A stretch of DNA of 7,826 nucleotides from an uncultured Clostridia bacterium (GCA_947167415.1 CAMVHY010000059.1:1-7826); one strand, 5' to 3'; numbered from the stretch's first letter, positions 1 to 6,936 are shown. The notes: generated by a model from the sequence alone, not told the origin. Translations and numbers: made by a program.

Positions 1-2
1 CC

Positions 3-332
3 AAAAAAAACAGTGACCAGAAACTATTATCTGATAAATTATTGAGTGAACAAGGATTGTTTTTAGCACGATATCACCAAAATAATATATGTGAATTGAC
101 GGAAGAACGCGAGATAATGTCGAATAAAATCCAAGAATTAATAAAAGAGAATTGTGCCTTAAAAAAACGACTAGAACGATTTGAAAATAAAAAAATATCT
201 GATAAACTAAAAACAAATCTCTGTAAGCAAAACTTTTCTTTCAAAATAGAAAGTGCGATCAATAAATATCAGCAAGCAAAAAATTCAAACCCAGTGAACA
301 TTAAATCAGTTAGTTTAAATAAACAAGGCTAG
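3..332 (+). CDS. C-terminal part of an unrecognised coiled-coil protein (5' end outside window)
   Basis: The reading frame is open from the left edge (first full codon at 3) to TAG at 330-332, so about 109 C-terminal residues are visible. A TTG at 42 could act as a start, but no Shine-Dalgarno precedes it and the frame continues upstream, so I treat the gene as cut by the window edge. The protein is rich in Lys, Glu, Asn and Gln with heptad-like leucines and isoleucines around ELTEEREIMSNKIQELIKEN, suggesting a coiled coil; it has no membrane segment and no recognisable catalytic motif. The last 40 residues are basic and Asn/Ser-rich, probably disordered. A strong terminator begins about 65 nt after the stop, so this is the last gene of its transcript. 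I do not recognise the family; a structural, phage or mobilisation-related protein is possible. Confidence 0.55.
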   Translation, partial: KKNSDQKLLSDKLLSEQGLFLARYHQNNICELTEEREIMSNKIQELIKENCALKKRLERFENKKISDKLKTNLCKQNFSFKIESAINKYQQAKNSNPVNIKSVSLNKQG

Positions 333-395
333 GAGACATTTTATATTTGCAGATAAAAAATATTTTCTATTTATATACCAAATATGTACAAATAA

Positions 396-427
396 AAAAG
401 ATTGAGGCTGTTGCTTCAATCTTTTTT
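396..427 (+). terminator. Rho-independent terminator of the left-edge gene
   Basis: AAAGATTGAGGC pairs with GCTTCAATCTTT (one G:U) around a TGTT tetraloop, giving a stem of about 12 bp followed directly by a run of T. It lies 64 nt after the stop at 332. Confidence 0.85.
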
Positions 428-516
428 TGGAGAAATTTAAATACATTTAAAAGAAATTATTCAAATATAGTTGATTTTTTGTTTTGGTTTATTTTTTTCT
501 CATCAAAAACTCAGAC

Positions 517-548
517 CAAAAACGGCTTTAAATTTCAAGCCGTTTTTT
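517..548 (+). terminator. Rho-independent terminator, copy 1 of a dispersed terminator repeat
   Basis: AAAACGGCTT and AAGCCGTTTT pair around the loop TAAATTTC, followed by a T-rich tract. It may back up the terminator at 396-427. Almost the same sequence recurs at 1729-1760 with the stem C526 changed to T, turning a C:G pair into a U:G wobble. From here to about 741 I see only AT-rich sequence with no supportable gene. Confidence 0.75.
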
Positions 549-741
549 ATTTTTGCTTAAAAAATTTATTTTATGAATCTGATTTTTTGTACAATAAGAG
601 AAATTTTTGGTAGATAATTTTTTTACCGCGCAATAAAAAAATAAGAATTGGGTCGTAAATGCAAAAAAACTTCAAAAGTAGCAAAAAACTTGTATCACTT
701 TTTAAAAACAGATAAAATCTATAAAAATATTTGAGTGACTC

Positions 742-770
742 TTGACAAATAAAAAAATTGGATGTAAAAT
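742..770 (+). promoter_or_regulatory. Sigma-A-type promoter for the membrane-protein gene
   Basis: TTGACA at 742-747 is a perfect -35 box and TAAAAT at 765-770 a good -10 box, with a 17-nt spacer. The expected transcription start near 777 gives a leader of about 93 nt before the ATG at 870. It is the clearest promoter in the window. Confidence 0.8.
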
Positions 771-793
771 AAACGGTGATATCGAGATAAATG

Positions 794-845
794 TTAAGAT
801 AATCGACAGATAATAAATTTTAAGATAGTCGCTAGATTAATTAAC
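794..845 (+). repeat. Two imperfect 26-bp tandem repeats in the leader of the membrane-protein gene
   Basis: TTAAGATAATCGACAGAT (794-811) recurs as TTAAGATAGTCGCTAGAT (820-837), 15 of 18 matching, at a spacing of 26 bp. A weaker related element, GATATCGAGATAAAT, lies just upstream at about 778-792. They sit between the expected transcription start and the Shine-Dalgarno, so they could be operator sites or a structured leader. Which one is not decidable here. Confidence 0.55.
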
Positions 846-869
846 AATTTTTTGGGGGAGAGCTAAAAA

Positions 870-1634
870 ATGGCTGAAGGTTTGAAAAATGAAAATAAGC
901 ACAAGATAGTCCAAACTTTGTTATTATTTGCAGTGATTGCATTGTTTGGTTTGATTTATTTTGGAGTTTTTGGTAGTGGGCTTTTTCTAGATATTGCACT
1001 TGGATTTACAAGTATGTTTTTAGCTACATTACTTTCGAGTATATTTGTCGAAAGAAAAGGTTGGTATCCATTATTTCACAAAGGTGAATATGGCGTAGTA
1101 TATTTACTTCTCGCAGGTTTGGGTGGAGTAGCTATTATTGTTATGGCTGCACTTGGATATATAACTTCCGGAGTTGTTTTGTCTTTCGGGATTCAATTGT
1201 TTTTAATAGGCATGTTTAATTTGCTACGGTTTTTAAATGAAAATCTTTCAAAGAGTGTCGAGACAGAAAATAATTTTTTAAAGTTATTTTATAAAACGGA
1301 AAATACAACTTTGGCTACTTCAATATTAACCTGTTTATCCTTGAGTGTCATGGTTTTGTGTGGGTATTGTGATCTTGTGTTTGCGATTAGTTTTGGGACA
1401 CCGTTGCTTGGCGTAAGCTTAATATTAAAATTAGGAATGTTTTTATATGACAGATATAGAAACGGGAAACAGCAAACAAAGATTGTGTTAACCGATAATA
1501 GTAATGAGAACAAAAATATAGACTTAAACTTAGATTTAAACAACAACAAAGATGATCTGGGAAATAATCAATTTTCACCACAAGGTAATGATAATGAAAA
1601 AAATAAAAAAACGAACTTAGACAATCCACAATGA
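870..1634 (+). CDS. Putative six-helix integral membrane protein with Asn-rich cytoplasmic-type tail
   Basis: 254 residues, ATG start, preceded by the purine-rich site GGGGGAG (854-860) 9 nt upstream. Six hydrophobic segments are visible at about residues 13-33, 37-59, 75-97, 99-121, 147-166 and 168-193. Helices 3 and 4 are nearly contiguous, as are 5 and 6, with a polar loop at 122-146. There is no signal-peptidase-like site. From about residue 197 the protein becomes a polar, low-complexity tail with roughly 16 Asn in 57 residues plus many Asp and Lys, which is probably disordered. I see no transporter, kinase or protease motif and do not recognise the family. The gene stands alone: its own promoter is at 742-770 and terminators follow at 1674-1704 and 1729-1760. 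The pairing of helices hints at a small channel or accessory membrane protein, but that is speculation. Confidence 0.8.
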   Translation: MAEGLKNENKHKIVQTLLLFAVIALFGLIYFGVFGSGLFLDIALGFTSMFLATLLSSIFVERKGWYPLFHKGEYGVVYLLLAGLGGVAIIVMAALGYITSGVVLSFGIQLFLIGMFNLLRFLNENLSKSVETENNFLKLFYKTENTTLATSILTCLSLSVMVLCGYCDLVFAISFGTPLLGVSLILKLGMFLYDRYRNGKQQTKIVLTDNSNENKNIDLNLDLNNNKDDLGNNQFSPQGNDNEKNKKTNLDNPQ

Positions 1635-1673
1635 CAAGCACCGTGAGAAAACTAATAAAATATTTTTTGATAT

Positions 1674-1704
1674 AGCCATTGTTTTAAATGCAATGGCTTT
1701 TTTT
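1674..1704 (+). terminator. Rho-independent terminator of the membrane-protein gene
   Basis: AGCCATTG and CAATGGCT form a perfect 8-bp stem with a 9-nt loop, followed by TTTTTT. It lies 39 nt after the stop at 1634. Confidence 0.9.
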
Positions 1705-1728
1705 ATATTTTATTTTTGCTTAAAGACA

Positions 1729-1760
1729 AAAAAACGGTTTTAAATTTCAAGCCGTTTTTT
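1729..1760 (+). terminator. Second terminator, copy 2 of a dispersed terminator repeat
   Basis: AAAACGGTTT and AAGCCGTTTT pair (one U:G) around AAATTTC and are followed by a T-rich tract. The block matches 517-548 almost base for base, and the flank ATTTTTGCTTAAA occurs near both copies (about 548-560 and 1711-1723), so a longer segment is shared. Confidence 0.75.
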
Positions 1761-1840
1761 ATTTTTGTATAAAAAAAATTATTTTGTGGCATTAATTTTT
1801 TTTATGCACAGACGCTTTTTTAATAAATAAATTTTTAAAA

Positions 1841-2461
1841 GTGATTGAAAAATATATTTCGCGTTTATATAATTTTTTTTTATTTAGATTTAAATTTGTG
1901 AGGGCGTTTTATTTGCATGAAGAAAATTTAAATGAGCATGAGAAAGCACAGTTTGAAAAAAAACTTTTGCTTTTATATTTGATTGACAAAATGGATTTGC
2001 CTTTGACTCAGAGCCAAATTTCTGAATTTGCACTTGAAGATGATTATATAAATTATTTTTCGTTGCAGCAGTTTTTAGCTGATATGGTTGAAATAAATTA
2101 TCTTGAGAAATCGTTTGAAAATAATACGAGTTATTATAGTTTGACGGATCAAGGTTTAGTTGCTGTAGAATATTTTAAAAAGCGAATCCCGGCGCAATTA
2201 AAAAATAAAATTAAAAAATATGTTGAGCGGAATAAAAAAAATATAAAAAAAGATTATGAGGTCATAGCAAATTATTTTTATGATAAAAGTAGCAATGAGT
2301 ATATTATTAAATGTGGAATTTATGAAGATGAAATGACTTTAATGGAATTAACGCTTTCGGTTGTTTCACGTGAAGAAGCAAAATTAATTTGTAAAAATTG
2401 GCGCGAGAAAGTAAATATTTTATATGGCGAGATTTTAAATAAATTGCTAGGAGAAAAATAA
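1841..2461 (+). CDS. DUF4364-like winged-helix protein, first gene of the dnaE operon
   Basis: Up to 206 residues from GTG 1841, ending in TAA. The body resembles the DUF4364 family: a short helical lead, then LLYLIDKMDLPLTQSQISEF and a segment beginning YFSLQQFLADMVE, ending YYSLTDQG, which reads as a winged helix-turn-helix (about residues 42-110). A charged linker and an alpha/beta C-terminal part follow. The start is uncertain. GTG 1841 has no Shine-Dalgarno and adds an atypical Phe/Arg-rich stretch. TTG 1913 (residue 25) has GAGGG 8 nt upstream and gives a 182-residue protein nearer my recollection of the family's size. dnaE begins 3 nt after the stop and its Shine-Dalgarno lies inside this gene, so the two are probably co-transcribed and translationally coupled. 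The function is unknown; DNA binding is inferred from the fold. No clear promoter was seen upstream. Confidence 0.75.
   Translation: MIEKYISRLYNFFLFRFKFVRAFYLHEENLNEHEKAQFEKKLLLLYLIDKMDLPLTQSQISEFALEDDYINYFSLQQFLADMVEINYLEKSFENNTSYYSLTDQGLVAVEYFKKRIPAQLKNKIKKYVERNKKNIKKDYEVIANYFYDKSSNEYIIKCGIYEDEMTLMELTLSVVSREEAKLICKNWREKVNILYGEILNKLLGEK
2449..2453 (+). promoter_or_regulatory. Ribosome binding site of dnaE inside the upstream gene
   Basis: AGGAG ends 11 nt before the ATG at 2465 and overlaps the last codons of the DUF4364-like gene, which fits translational coupling. Confidence 0.7.
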
Positions 2462-2464
2462 TTT

Positions 2465-5400
2465 ATGCTTAAAGATTTTACGCATTTACATGTACATACG
2501 GAATATAGTTTGCTTGATGGCGCGGCAAAAATAAAAGATTTAATTGCACGAGCAAAAGAATTGGGAATGAAAAGTTTGGCGATTACAGATCATGGTTTTT
2601 TATATGGGATCATAAAATTTTATCAAGAGGCAATTAAAAATAATATAAAGCCGATTTTGGGTTGCGAAACTTATTTGGCAAATAGCTCGCATTTAGATAA
2701 ATCAAGTTCACCTGATAATTTTTATTATCATTTGGTTTTGTTAGCTGAAAATGATTTAGGTTGGCATAATTTAATTAAACTCGCCTCTTTTGCTTCACTT
2801 GAAGGTTTTTATTATCGACCAAGAATTGATTTAGAGTTATTAAAAAAATATCACGAGGGATTAATTTGTTTAAGCGCGTGTGCAGCCGGACCGATTGCAA
2901 AAAATATTTTGGCGCATAATTATGATCGTGCGAAAGAATTTGCTCTTGAGTTAAATAATATTTTTGGTGAAAATAATTTTTATCTTGAGATGCAAAGGCA
3001 TAATGAAAGTTTAGTGCAAGAAAAAATTTTAAATAGCCAGATTATAAAATTATCGCGTGAAACAAAAATAAATTTAGTTTGTACGAATGATGTGCATTAT
3101 ATTTATAAAGATGACCAAGAAGCACATGATATTTTGTTGTGTATTCAGACGGGAAAAAAAATAAATGATGAAAATAGATTAAGATATGATGATGATAGTC
3201 TATATTTAAAATCACAAGAAGAAATGTGGAAATTATTTAAAGATGTTCCGGAAGCAATTGAAAATACGAATAAAATTGCTGAGCGTTGTAATGTAAATTT
3301 GGAGTTTAATAAATATAAATTGCCGAAATATAAAATAGACGGGAATTTAAATGCGTTTGATTACTTAAAAAGTATGTGTGAGAAAAATATTTATTTGAGA
3401 TATGAAAATGTTAATAAGAAATTAAAAGATAGATTGGATTATGAATTAGATGTAATAAATAAAATGGGTTTTGCCGATTATTTTTTGATTGTGTGGGATT
3501 TTATAAATTTTGCGCATGAAAAAAAGATTCCGGTTGGACCAGGTCGTGGTTCTGCAGCAGGAAGTATTGTTTCGTATTGTTTAGGTATAACGAATATAGA
3601 TCCGATTAAATATAATTTATTGTTTGAGCGATTTTTAAATCCGGAAAGAATTTCGATGCCTGATATAGATATAGATTTTTGTTATGAGCGAAGACAAGAA
3701 GTAATTGATTATGTAATAAAAAAATATGGTGAAGATCATGTTTCACAAATAATTACTTTTGGGACGATGGCAGCTCGTGCAGTAATTCGAGATGTTGCGC
3801 GCGCAATGGATATTTCTTATGCAATCGCTGATAAAATTGCAAAAATGATTCCGATTGAGATTGGCATAAATATTAAAAAAGCTATGGAAGAAAATCATGA
3901 GTTAAAAGAAATTTATGAGCGTGATAAAAAAATAAAAAAAATAATTGATATGTCGATAAAACTTGAAGGTTTACCAAGACATGCTTCGATTCATGCTGCT
4001 GGAATTTTAATTTCGGATGAGCCGGTTATTAATCATGTGCCATTAAATAAAAATGATGGTGTTGTTTCGACACAGTTTGATATGAATAATATTGCTGATC
4101 TTGGATTATTAAAAATGGATTTTTTAGGTTTAAGGACTTTGACTGTAATAGAAAATACGCTTGAGGAAGTTAAAAAAGAAAAAAATATAGATATAGATTT
4201 AGATAAAATAGATTTAGCTGATAAAAATATTTATGAGTTTATTAAAACCGGAGAGACGAAAGGTGTTTTTCAGTTAGAAAGTAATGGCATGCGGCAATTT
4301 ATGAAAGAATTAAAACCAGAATGTCTTGAAGATATTGTTGCCGGAATTTCTTTATATAGACCGGGACCAATGGAATTTATTAATAAATATATTTATGGGA
4401 AAAATAATCGTGAGAAAATAAAATATTTGGATTTAAAATTAGAGCCGATTTTAAAAGATACGTATGGTTGTATTGTTTATCAAGAACAGGTTATGAGAAT
4501 TTTTAGAGATTTGGCGAATTATAGTTTTAGTCAGAGTGATTTAGTTAGGCGAGCAATGGCAAAAAAAAAAGCTGATGTTATGTTAAAAGAAAAAAATAAT
4601 TTTATTGCTGGCTGCCTAAAAAATAATATTAAAGAAAATATAGAAGAAAAAATTTTTGATGAAATGTTAGATTTTGCAAAATATGCTTTTAATAAATCGC
4701 ATGCAGTTTGTTATTCGATTATAGGTTTTTATACTGCGTTTTTAAAATTTTATTATAAAAAAGAATTTATGGCGGCGCTTTTAACTTCGGTTGTTGGATT
4801 TAGTAAAAAAGTTGTGGAATATATTTCGGATTGTAAAAATTTTAATATAAAAATTTTGCCACCGGATATAAATAAAAGTTTGGATAAATTTTGTGTTGAA
4901 GGAGAAAATATTAGATTTGGTTTGTTAGCTGTAAAAGGTTTGGGTAGAAATATTATTAATAAAATTATTTGTGAGCGAAATAAAAATGGAAAGTATAAAA
5001 GTTTTTATGAGTTTGTAAGAAGATTAGAAGGCAATGATTTAAATAAAAAAAATGTAGAAAATATGATTAAGTGTGGATTGTTTGATTCGCTTGGAGGAAA
5101 ACGCTCGCAATATATTTATGTTTATCAGCAGATTTTAAACGGTGTAAGTTTTGTGAAAAAAAATATTTTAAGCGGGCAGATTTCTATGTTTGACATGGCA
5201 GAAAATAATTTTGTAGAAAAAGAAGATTTGCCAGAAATTGATGAATATAATAAAAAAGATTTATTGATGTTTGAAAAAGAAATTTTGGGAATTTATGTTA
5301 GCGGGCATCCGTTAGAATCATGTGCAAAGATATTAAAAAAATATATTACGACGAACACGTTGGAAATTTATAATGAGGAAAATTTATTTCGTGATGGGCA

Positions 5401-5656
5401 AAAAATAATAATTGGCGGAATAATTACTGAAAAGCAAATTAAATTTACGAAATCAAATAAAACAATGGCGTTTTTAAAATTTGAAGATTTATATGGCGAA
5501 ACGGAAATTATTTTATTTCCCAATGTATACGAAAAATATAGCGAGAAATTATTTTACGACTCGCCAATAATTATTTACGGATTTTTAAAATTACATGAAA
5601 GTGAAATGCCAAAAATTATTTGCGATAAAATTGAATTACTGTCGGAAAAAAAATAA
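2465..5656 (+). CDS. dnaE: DNA polymerase III subunit alpha (DnaE), PHP-domain type
   Basis: 1063 residues; catalyses replicative DNA synthesis in the cytoplasmic replisome. The N-terminal PHP domain (about 1-275) has all nine metal ligands expected of an active PHP exonuclease: H9, H11, D18, H43, E68, H89, C139, D209 and H211. The polymerase core has GPGRGS (358-363), PDIDIDF (399-405, catalytic D402 and D404) and KMDFLGL with D552, matching the three aspartates of E. coli DnaE. Later come YRPGPMEF (about 630), NKSHA, a helix-hairpin-helix region (about 797-880), the sliding-clamp motif QISMF (905-909) and a C-terminal OB fold (about 979-1058). It ends soon after the OB fold and is shorter than E. 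coli DnaE (1160 residues), lacking an extended tau-binding tail. The ATG start is set by AGGAG and the 3-nt gap from the preceding gene. No GC-rich terminator follows; the last 192 nt including the stop are duplicated immediately downstream. Confidence 0.98.
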   Translation: MLKDFTHLHVHTEYSLLDGAAKIKDLIARAKELGMKSLAITDHGFLYGIIKFYQEAIKNNIKPILGCETYLANSSHLDKSSSPDNFYYHLVLLAENDLGWHNLIKLASFASLEGFYYRPRIDLELLKKYHEGLICLSACAAGPIAKNILAHNYDRAKEFALELNNIFGENNFYLEMQRHNESLVQEKILNSQIIKLSRETKINLVCTNDVHYIYKDDQEAHDILLCIQTGKKINDENRLRYDDDSLYLKSQEEMWKLFKDVPEAIENTNKIAERCNVNLEFNKYKLPKYKIDGNLNAFDYLKSMCEKNIYLRYENVNKKLKDRLDYELDVINKMGFADYFLIVWDFINFAHEKKIPVGPGRGSAAGSIVSYCLGITNIDPIKYNLLFERFLNPERISMPDIDIDFCYERRQEVIDYVIKKYGEDHVSQIITFGTMAARAVIRDVARAMDISYAIADKIAKMIPIEIGINIKKAMEENHELKEIYERDKKIKKIIDMSIKLEGLPRHASIHAAGILISDEPVINHVPLNKNDGVVSTQFDMNNIADLGLLKMDFLGLRTLTVIENTLEEVKKEKNIDIDLDKIDLADKNIYEFIKTGETKGVFQLESNGMRQFMKELKPECLEDIVAGISLYRPGPMEFINKYIYGKNNREKIKYLDLKLEPILKDTYGCIVYQEQVMRIFRDLANYSFSQSDLVRRAMAKKKADVMLKEKNNFIAGCLKNNIKENIEEKIFDEMLDFAKYAFNKSHAVCYSIIGFYTAFLKFYYKKEFMAALLTSVVGFSKKVVEYISDCKNFNIKILPPDINKSLDKFCVEGENIRFGLLAVKGLGRNIINKIICERNKNGKYKSFYEFVRRLEGNDLNKKNVENMIKCGLFDSLGGKRSQYIYVYQQILNGVSFVKKNILSGQISMFDMAENNFVEKEDLPEIDEYNKKDLLMFEKEILGIYVSGHPLESCAKILKKYITTNTLEIYNEENLFRDGQKIIIGGIITEKQIKFTKSNKTMAFLKFEDLYGETEIILFPNVYEKYSEKLFYDSPIIIYGFLKLHESEMPKIICDKIELLSEKK

Positions 5657-5700
5657 ATTTTGATTTTGTTTTTTTTATAAGAGAAAAATTTATCACGTTA
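5459..5700 (+). repeat. 242-bp tandem duplication, unit 1 (3' end of dnaE plus spacer)
   Basis: This unit starts at AAAACAATGGCG and runs through the dnaE stop and 44 nt of spacer to CACGTTA. It is repeated without indels 242 bp downstream (5701-5942). I count 11 differences, all transitions. Nine lie in 5479-5560, two at 5664 and 5668, and the 103 bp between are identical. Confidence 0.95.
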
Positions 5701-5942
5701 AAAACAATGGCGTTTTTAAAGTTTGAAGATTTATGTGGTGAGACAGAAATTATTTTATTTTCCAATGTGTACGAAAAATATAGCGAGAAATTATTTTATG
5801 ATTCGCCAATAATTATTTACGGATTTTTAAAATTACATGAAAGTGAAATGCCAAAAATTATTTGCGATAAAATTGAATTACTGTCGGAAAAAAAATAAAT
5901 TTTGACTTTATTTTTTTTATAAGAGAAAAATTTATCACGTTA
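5701..5942 (+). repeat. 242-bp tandem duplication, unit 2
   Basis: Direct copy of 5459-5700 in head-to-tail contact with it. The sequence after unit 2 (TTCGGAGGCTAAACAA) leads into the rpn gene, so the spacer at the end of each unit is probably the original dnaE-rpn spacer. Confidence 0.95.
5707..5898 (+). pseudogene. Detached copy of the last 63 codons of dnaE (OB-fold end)
   Basis: ATG to TAA, 63 residues, identical to the DnaE C-terminus except Tyr to Cys at residue 10 and Pro to Ser at residue 19; the other seven coding differences are synonymous. The ATG corresponds to an internal Met codon of dnaE and has no Shine-Dalgarno (the upstream sequence is ATCACGTTAAAAACA), so independent translation is unlikely. 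It carries only the second half of the OB fold, without the polymerase or PHP parts. It is best read as a by-product of the tandem duplication and not as a gene. Intact dnaE precedes it, so polymerase function is not affected. Confidence 0.85.
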
Positions 5943-5950
5943 AAAAATTC

Positions 5951-5955
5951 GGAGG
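5951..5955 (+). promoter_or_regulatory. Ribosome binding site of the rpn gene
   Basis: GGAGG lies 8 nt before the ATG at 5964, ideal spacing. A near-identical leader (GGAGGATAAACAA) precedes the rpn remnant at 7371. Confidence 0.85.
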
Positions 5956-5963
5956 CTAAACAA

Positions 5964-6911
5964 ATGAATCACAAAAACATAAATGTTTTAAATGAAAGAG
6001 ACAATAGTCTCAAAATAAGTTTAACACCGCGTGGCGATACTATTTTTAAAGCTATTTTTGGGGACCAAAGAAATATTAATATTTTGGCTCGTTTTTTAAG
6101 AGCTGTTTTTGCTGAGAGTTGTATAAAAATTGAGTTTGCAGAGTTAGAAATTATTAGCACAAATTTAATAGCTGATAATAAAAACGAAAGAAATAGCGCA
6201 GTAGATGTCTTAGCAATAACGGATAAAGGCGAAAAAATCGATATCGAAATCCAAATCAATGATTACAAAGATATTGAAAAAAGAACTGTTTTTTATGCTT
6301 CTCGTATGATTACCAATCAAGTAACCAAAACTGTAAAATTAAAAGAAAGATATAGTAATATTAAAGTTGTTATCGTAGTTGCTATATTAGATTTTAAATT
6401 GATAAATGACGACGATAAATATTTTCATGGAAACGTGTTAAAAGATATGTTTTGTGATAGAATGTATACTGACGTTCAGCAAATATATACGCTTGAATTG
6501 CCAAAAATACCGAAGAATGACGATAATAAAGAACTTTGGACTTGGCTAAAGTTTTTGAAGGCAAATACGGTGAAAGAAGCAAAAAAATTAAAAAATAAAA
6601 TACCGGAGGTTGATGAAGCAGTGAGTATTTATGAAAATTTTATTTCTGATGAGGAATTAAAAAGCATTGTGGAAACTCAAGAAATTAAATATAAAATGGA
6701 TTGTAACGAGTTAATCGCTCAAGGTATCGCTCAAGGTATCGCTCAAGGTATCGCTCAAGGCGAAGCAAAAGGTGAAACTAAAAGAGCAATTGAACTTGCT
6801 GTAAAATTGATAAAAGCTAGCAAAATGTCGCTCAAGGAAGCAATAACTTTTTGTGGTTTAGATAATAATTACGAAGCAGAGATTAAAAAATTGCTAAATG
6901 AAAAACAATAA
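5964..6911 (+). CDS. Rpn/PD-(D/E)XK nuclease family protein (RpnL-like) with IAQG repeats
   Basis: 315 residues. The N-terminal nuclease domain of the PDDEXK_2/Rpn type (about 18-180) opens with SLTPRGDTIFKAIFGDQRN and has the catalytic pattern D81 followed by IEIQ (E95, Q97), then RTVFYASRMITNQV. Q in place of the canonical K is usual in this family. Residues 251-266 are four IAQG repeats followed by EAKGETK and a helical tail (about 272-315). Database names call these recombination-promoting nucleases or putative transposases. In E. coli, Rpn proteins are reported as anti-phage toxins whose C-terminal domain, translated separately from an internal start, is the antitoxin. The matching internal start here is GTG 6621. 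The gene follows dnaE and the duplicated dnaE tail with no clear promoter between, so it may be transcribed by read-through. The nuclease motifs look intact. Confidence 0.9.
   Translation: MNHKNINVLNERDNSLKISLTPRGDTIFKAIFGDQRNINILARFLRAVFAESCIKIEFAELEIISTNLIADNKNERNSAVDVLAITDKGEKIDIEIQINDYKDIEKRTVFYASRMITNQVTKTVKLKERYSNIKVVIVVAILDFKLINDDDKYFHGNVLKDMFCDRMYTDVQQIYTLELPKIPKNDDNKELWTWLKFLKANTVKEAKKLKNKIPEVDEAVSIYENFISDEELKSIVETQEIKYKMDCNELIAQGIAQGIAQGIAQGEAKGETKRAIELAVKLIKASKMSLKEAITFCGLDNNYEAEIKKLLNEKQ
6605..6609 (+). promoter_or_regulatory. Internal Shine-Dalgarno within the rpn gene
   Basis: GGAGG sits 11 nt before the in-frame GTG at 6621 (codon 220). The homologous GGAG at 6921-6924 keeps exactly the same distance from the GTG at 6937, although the bases between have drifted. 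Confidence 0.55.
6621..6911 (+). CDS. Predicted intragenic RpnS-like antitoxin (C-terminal 96 residues of the rpn gene)
   Basis: This is an alternative in-frame product of the same gene, starting at GTG codon 220 and covering residues 220-315: VSIYENFISDEELKSI, the four IAQG repeats and the C-terminal helices. It lacks the nuclease domain entirely. Seen in the sequence: the GGAGG site 11 nt upstream, the GTG, and a separate downstream copy that begins at the same codon with its own Shine-Dalgarno. Known for E. coli Rpn: the small C-terminal protein is made from inside the gene, dimerises through a helix that can carry four-residue repeats, and blocks the toxic full-length protein. Inferred: the same arrangement here. 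GTG and the long spacing suggest moderate translation efficiency. Confidence 0.5.
   Translation: MSIYENFISDEELKSIVETQEIKYKMDCNELIAQGIAQGIAQGIAQGEAKGETKRAIELAVKLIKASKMSLKEAITFCGLDNNYEAEIKKLLNEKQ
6714..6761 (+). repeat. 12-bp tandem repeat, four units, coding for (IAQG)4
   Basis: ATCGCTCAAGGT occurs at 6714, 6726 and 6738 without change, then at 6750 with a final C. Because the unit is 12 bp, gain or loss of whole units changes protein length without a frameshift. Perfect identity of the units suggests recent expansion or slippage. A degenerate version is at 7030-7085. Confidence 0.95.
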
Positions 6912-6936
6912 GTTTAGTAAGGAGATTAATTAAATA

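Noticed and set aside
74..262. Minus-strand open frame opposite the left-edge gene
   Set aside because: Antisense shadow of an open frame with better composition; no ribosome site.
347..613. 88-codon open frame starting at TTG
   Set aside because: It runs through two clear terminator hairpins, has no Shine-Dalgarno and a composition (Phe, Lys, Tyr, Asn) typical of translated AT-rich non-coding DNA.
1289..1641. Minus-strand open frames opposite the membrane-protein gene
   Set aside because: Antisense shadows of a gene with promoter, ribosome site and terminator on the plus strand.
5651..5678. A-rich then T-rich sequence after dnaE as a terminator
   Set aside because: Only A:T pairs are possible and there is no GC core, so I do not call it.
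5707..5898. 63-codon ORF as a functional small OB-fold protein
   Set aside because: It is an exact-phase duplicate of the dnaE end with no ribosome site; it holds only part of the OB fold.
5902..5923. TTGACT and TATAAG as a promoter for the rpn gene
   Set aside because: The spacer is only about 10 nt, far too short for a sigma-A promoter; the -35-like word arose from a single change in the duplicated spacer.
6394..6582. Minus-strand open frames opposite the rpn gene (also 5969-6259)
   Set aside because: Antisense shadows; the plus strand has the conserved nuclease motifs.
6714..6761. Short repeats as a CRISPR-like array
   Set aside because: The 12-bp units are contiguous with no spacers and are in frame as IAQG codons.
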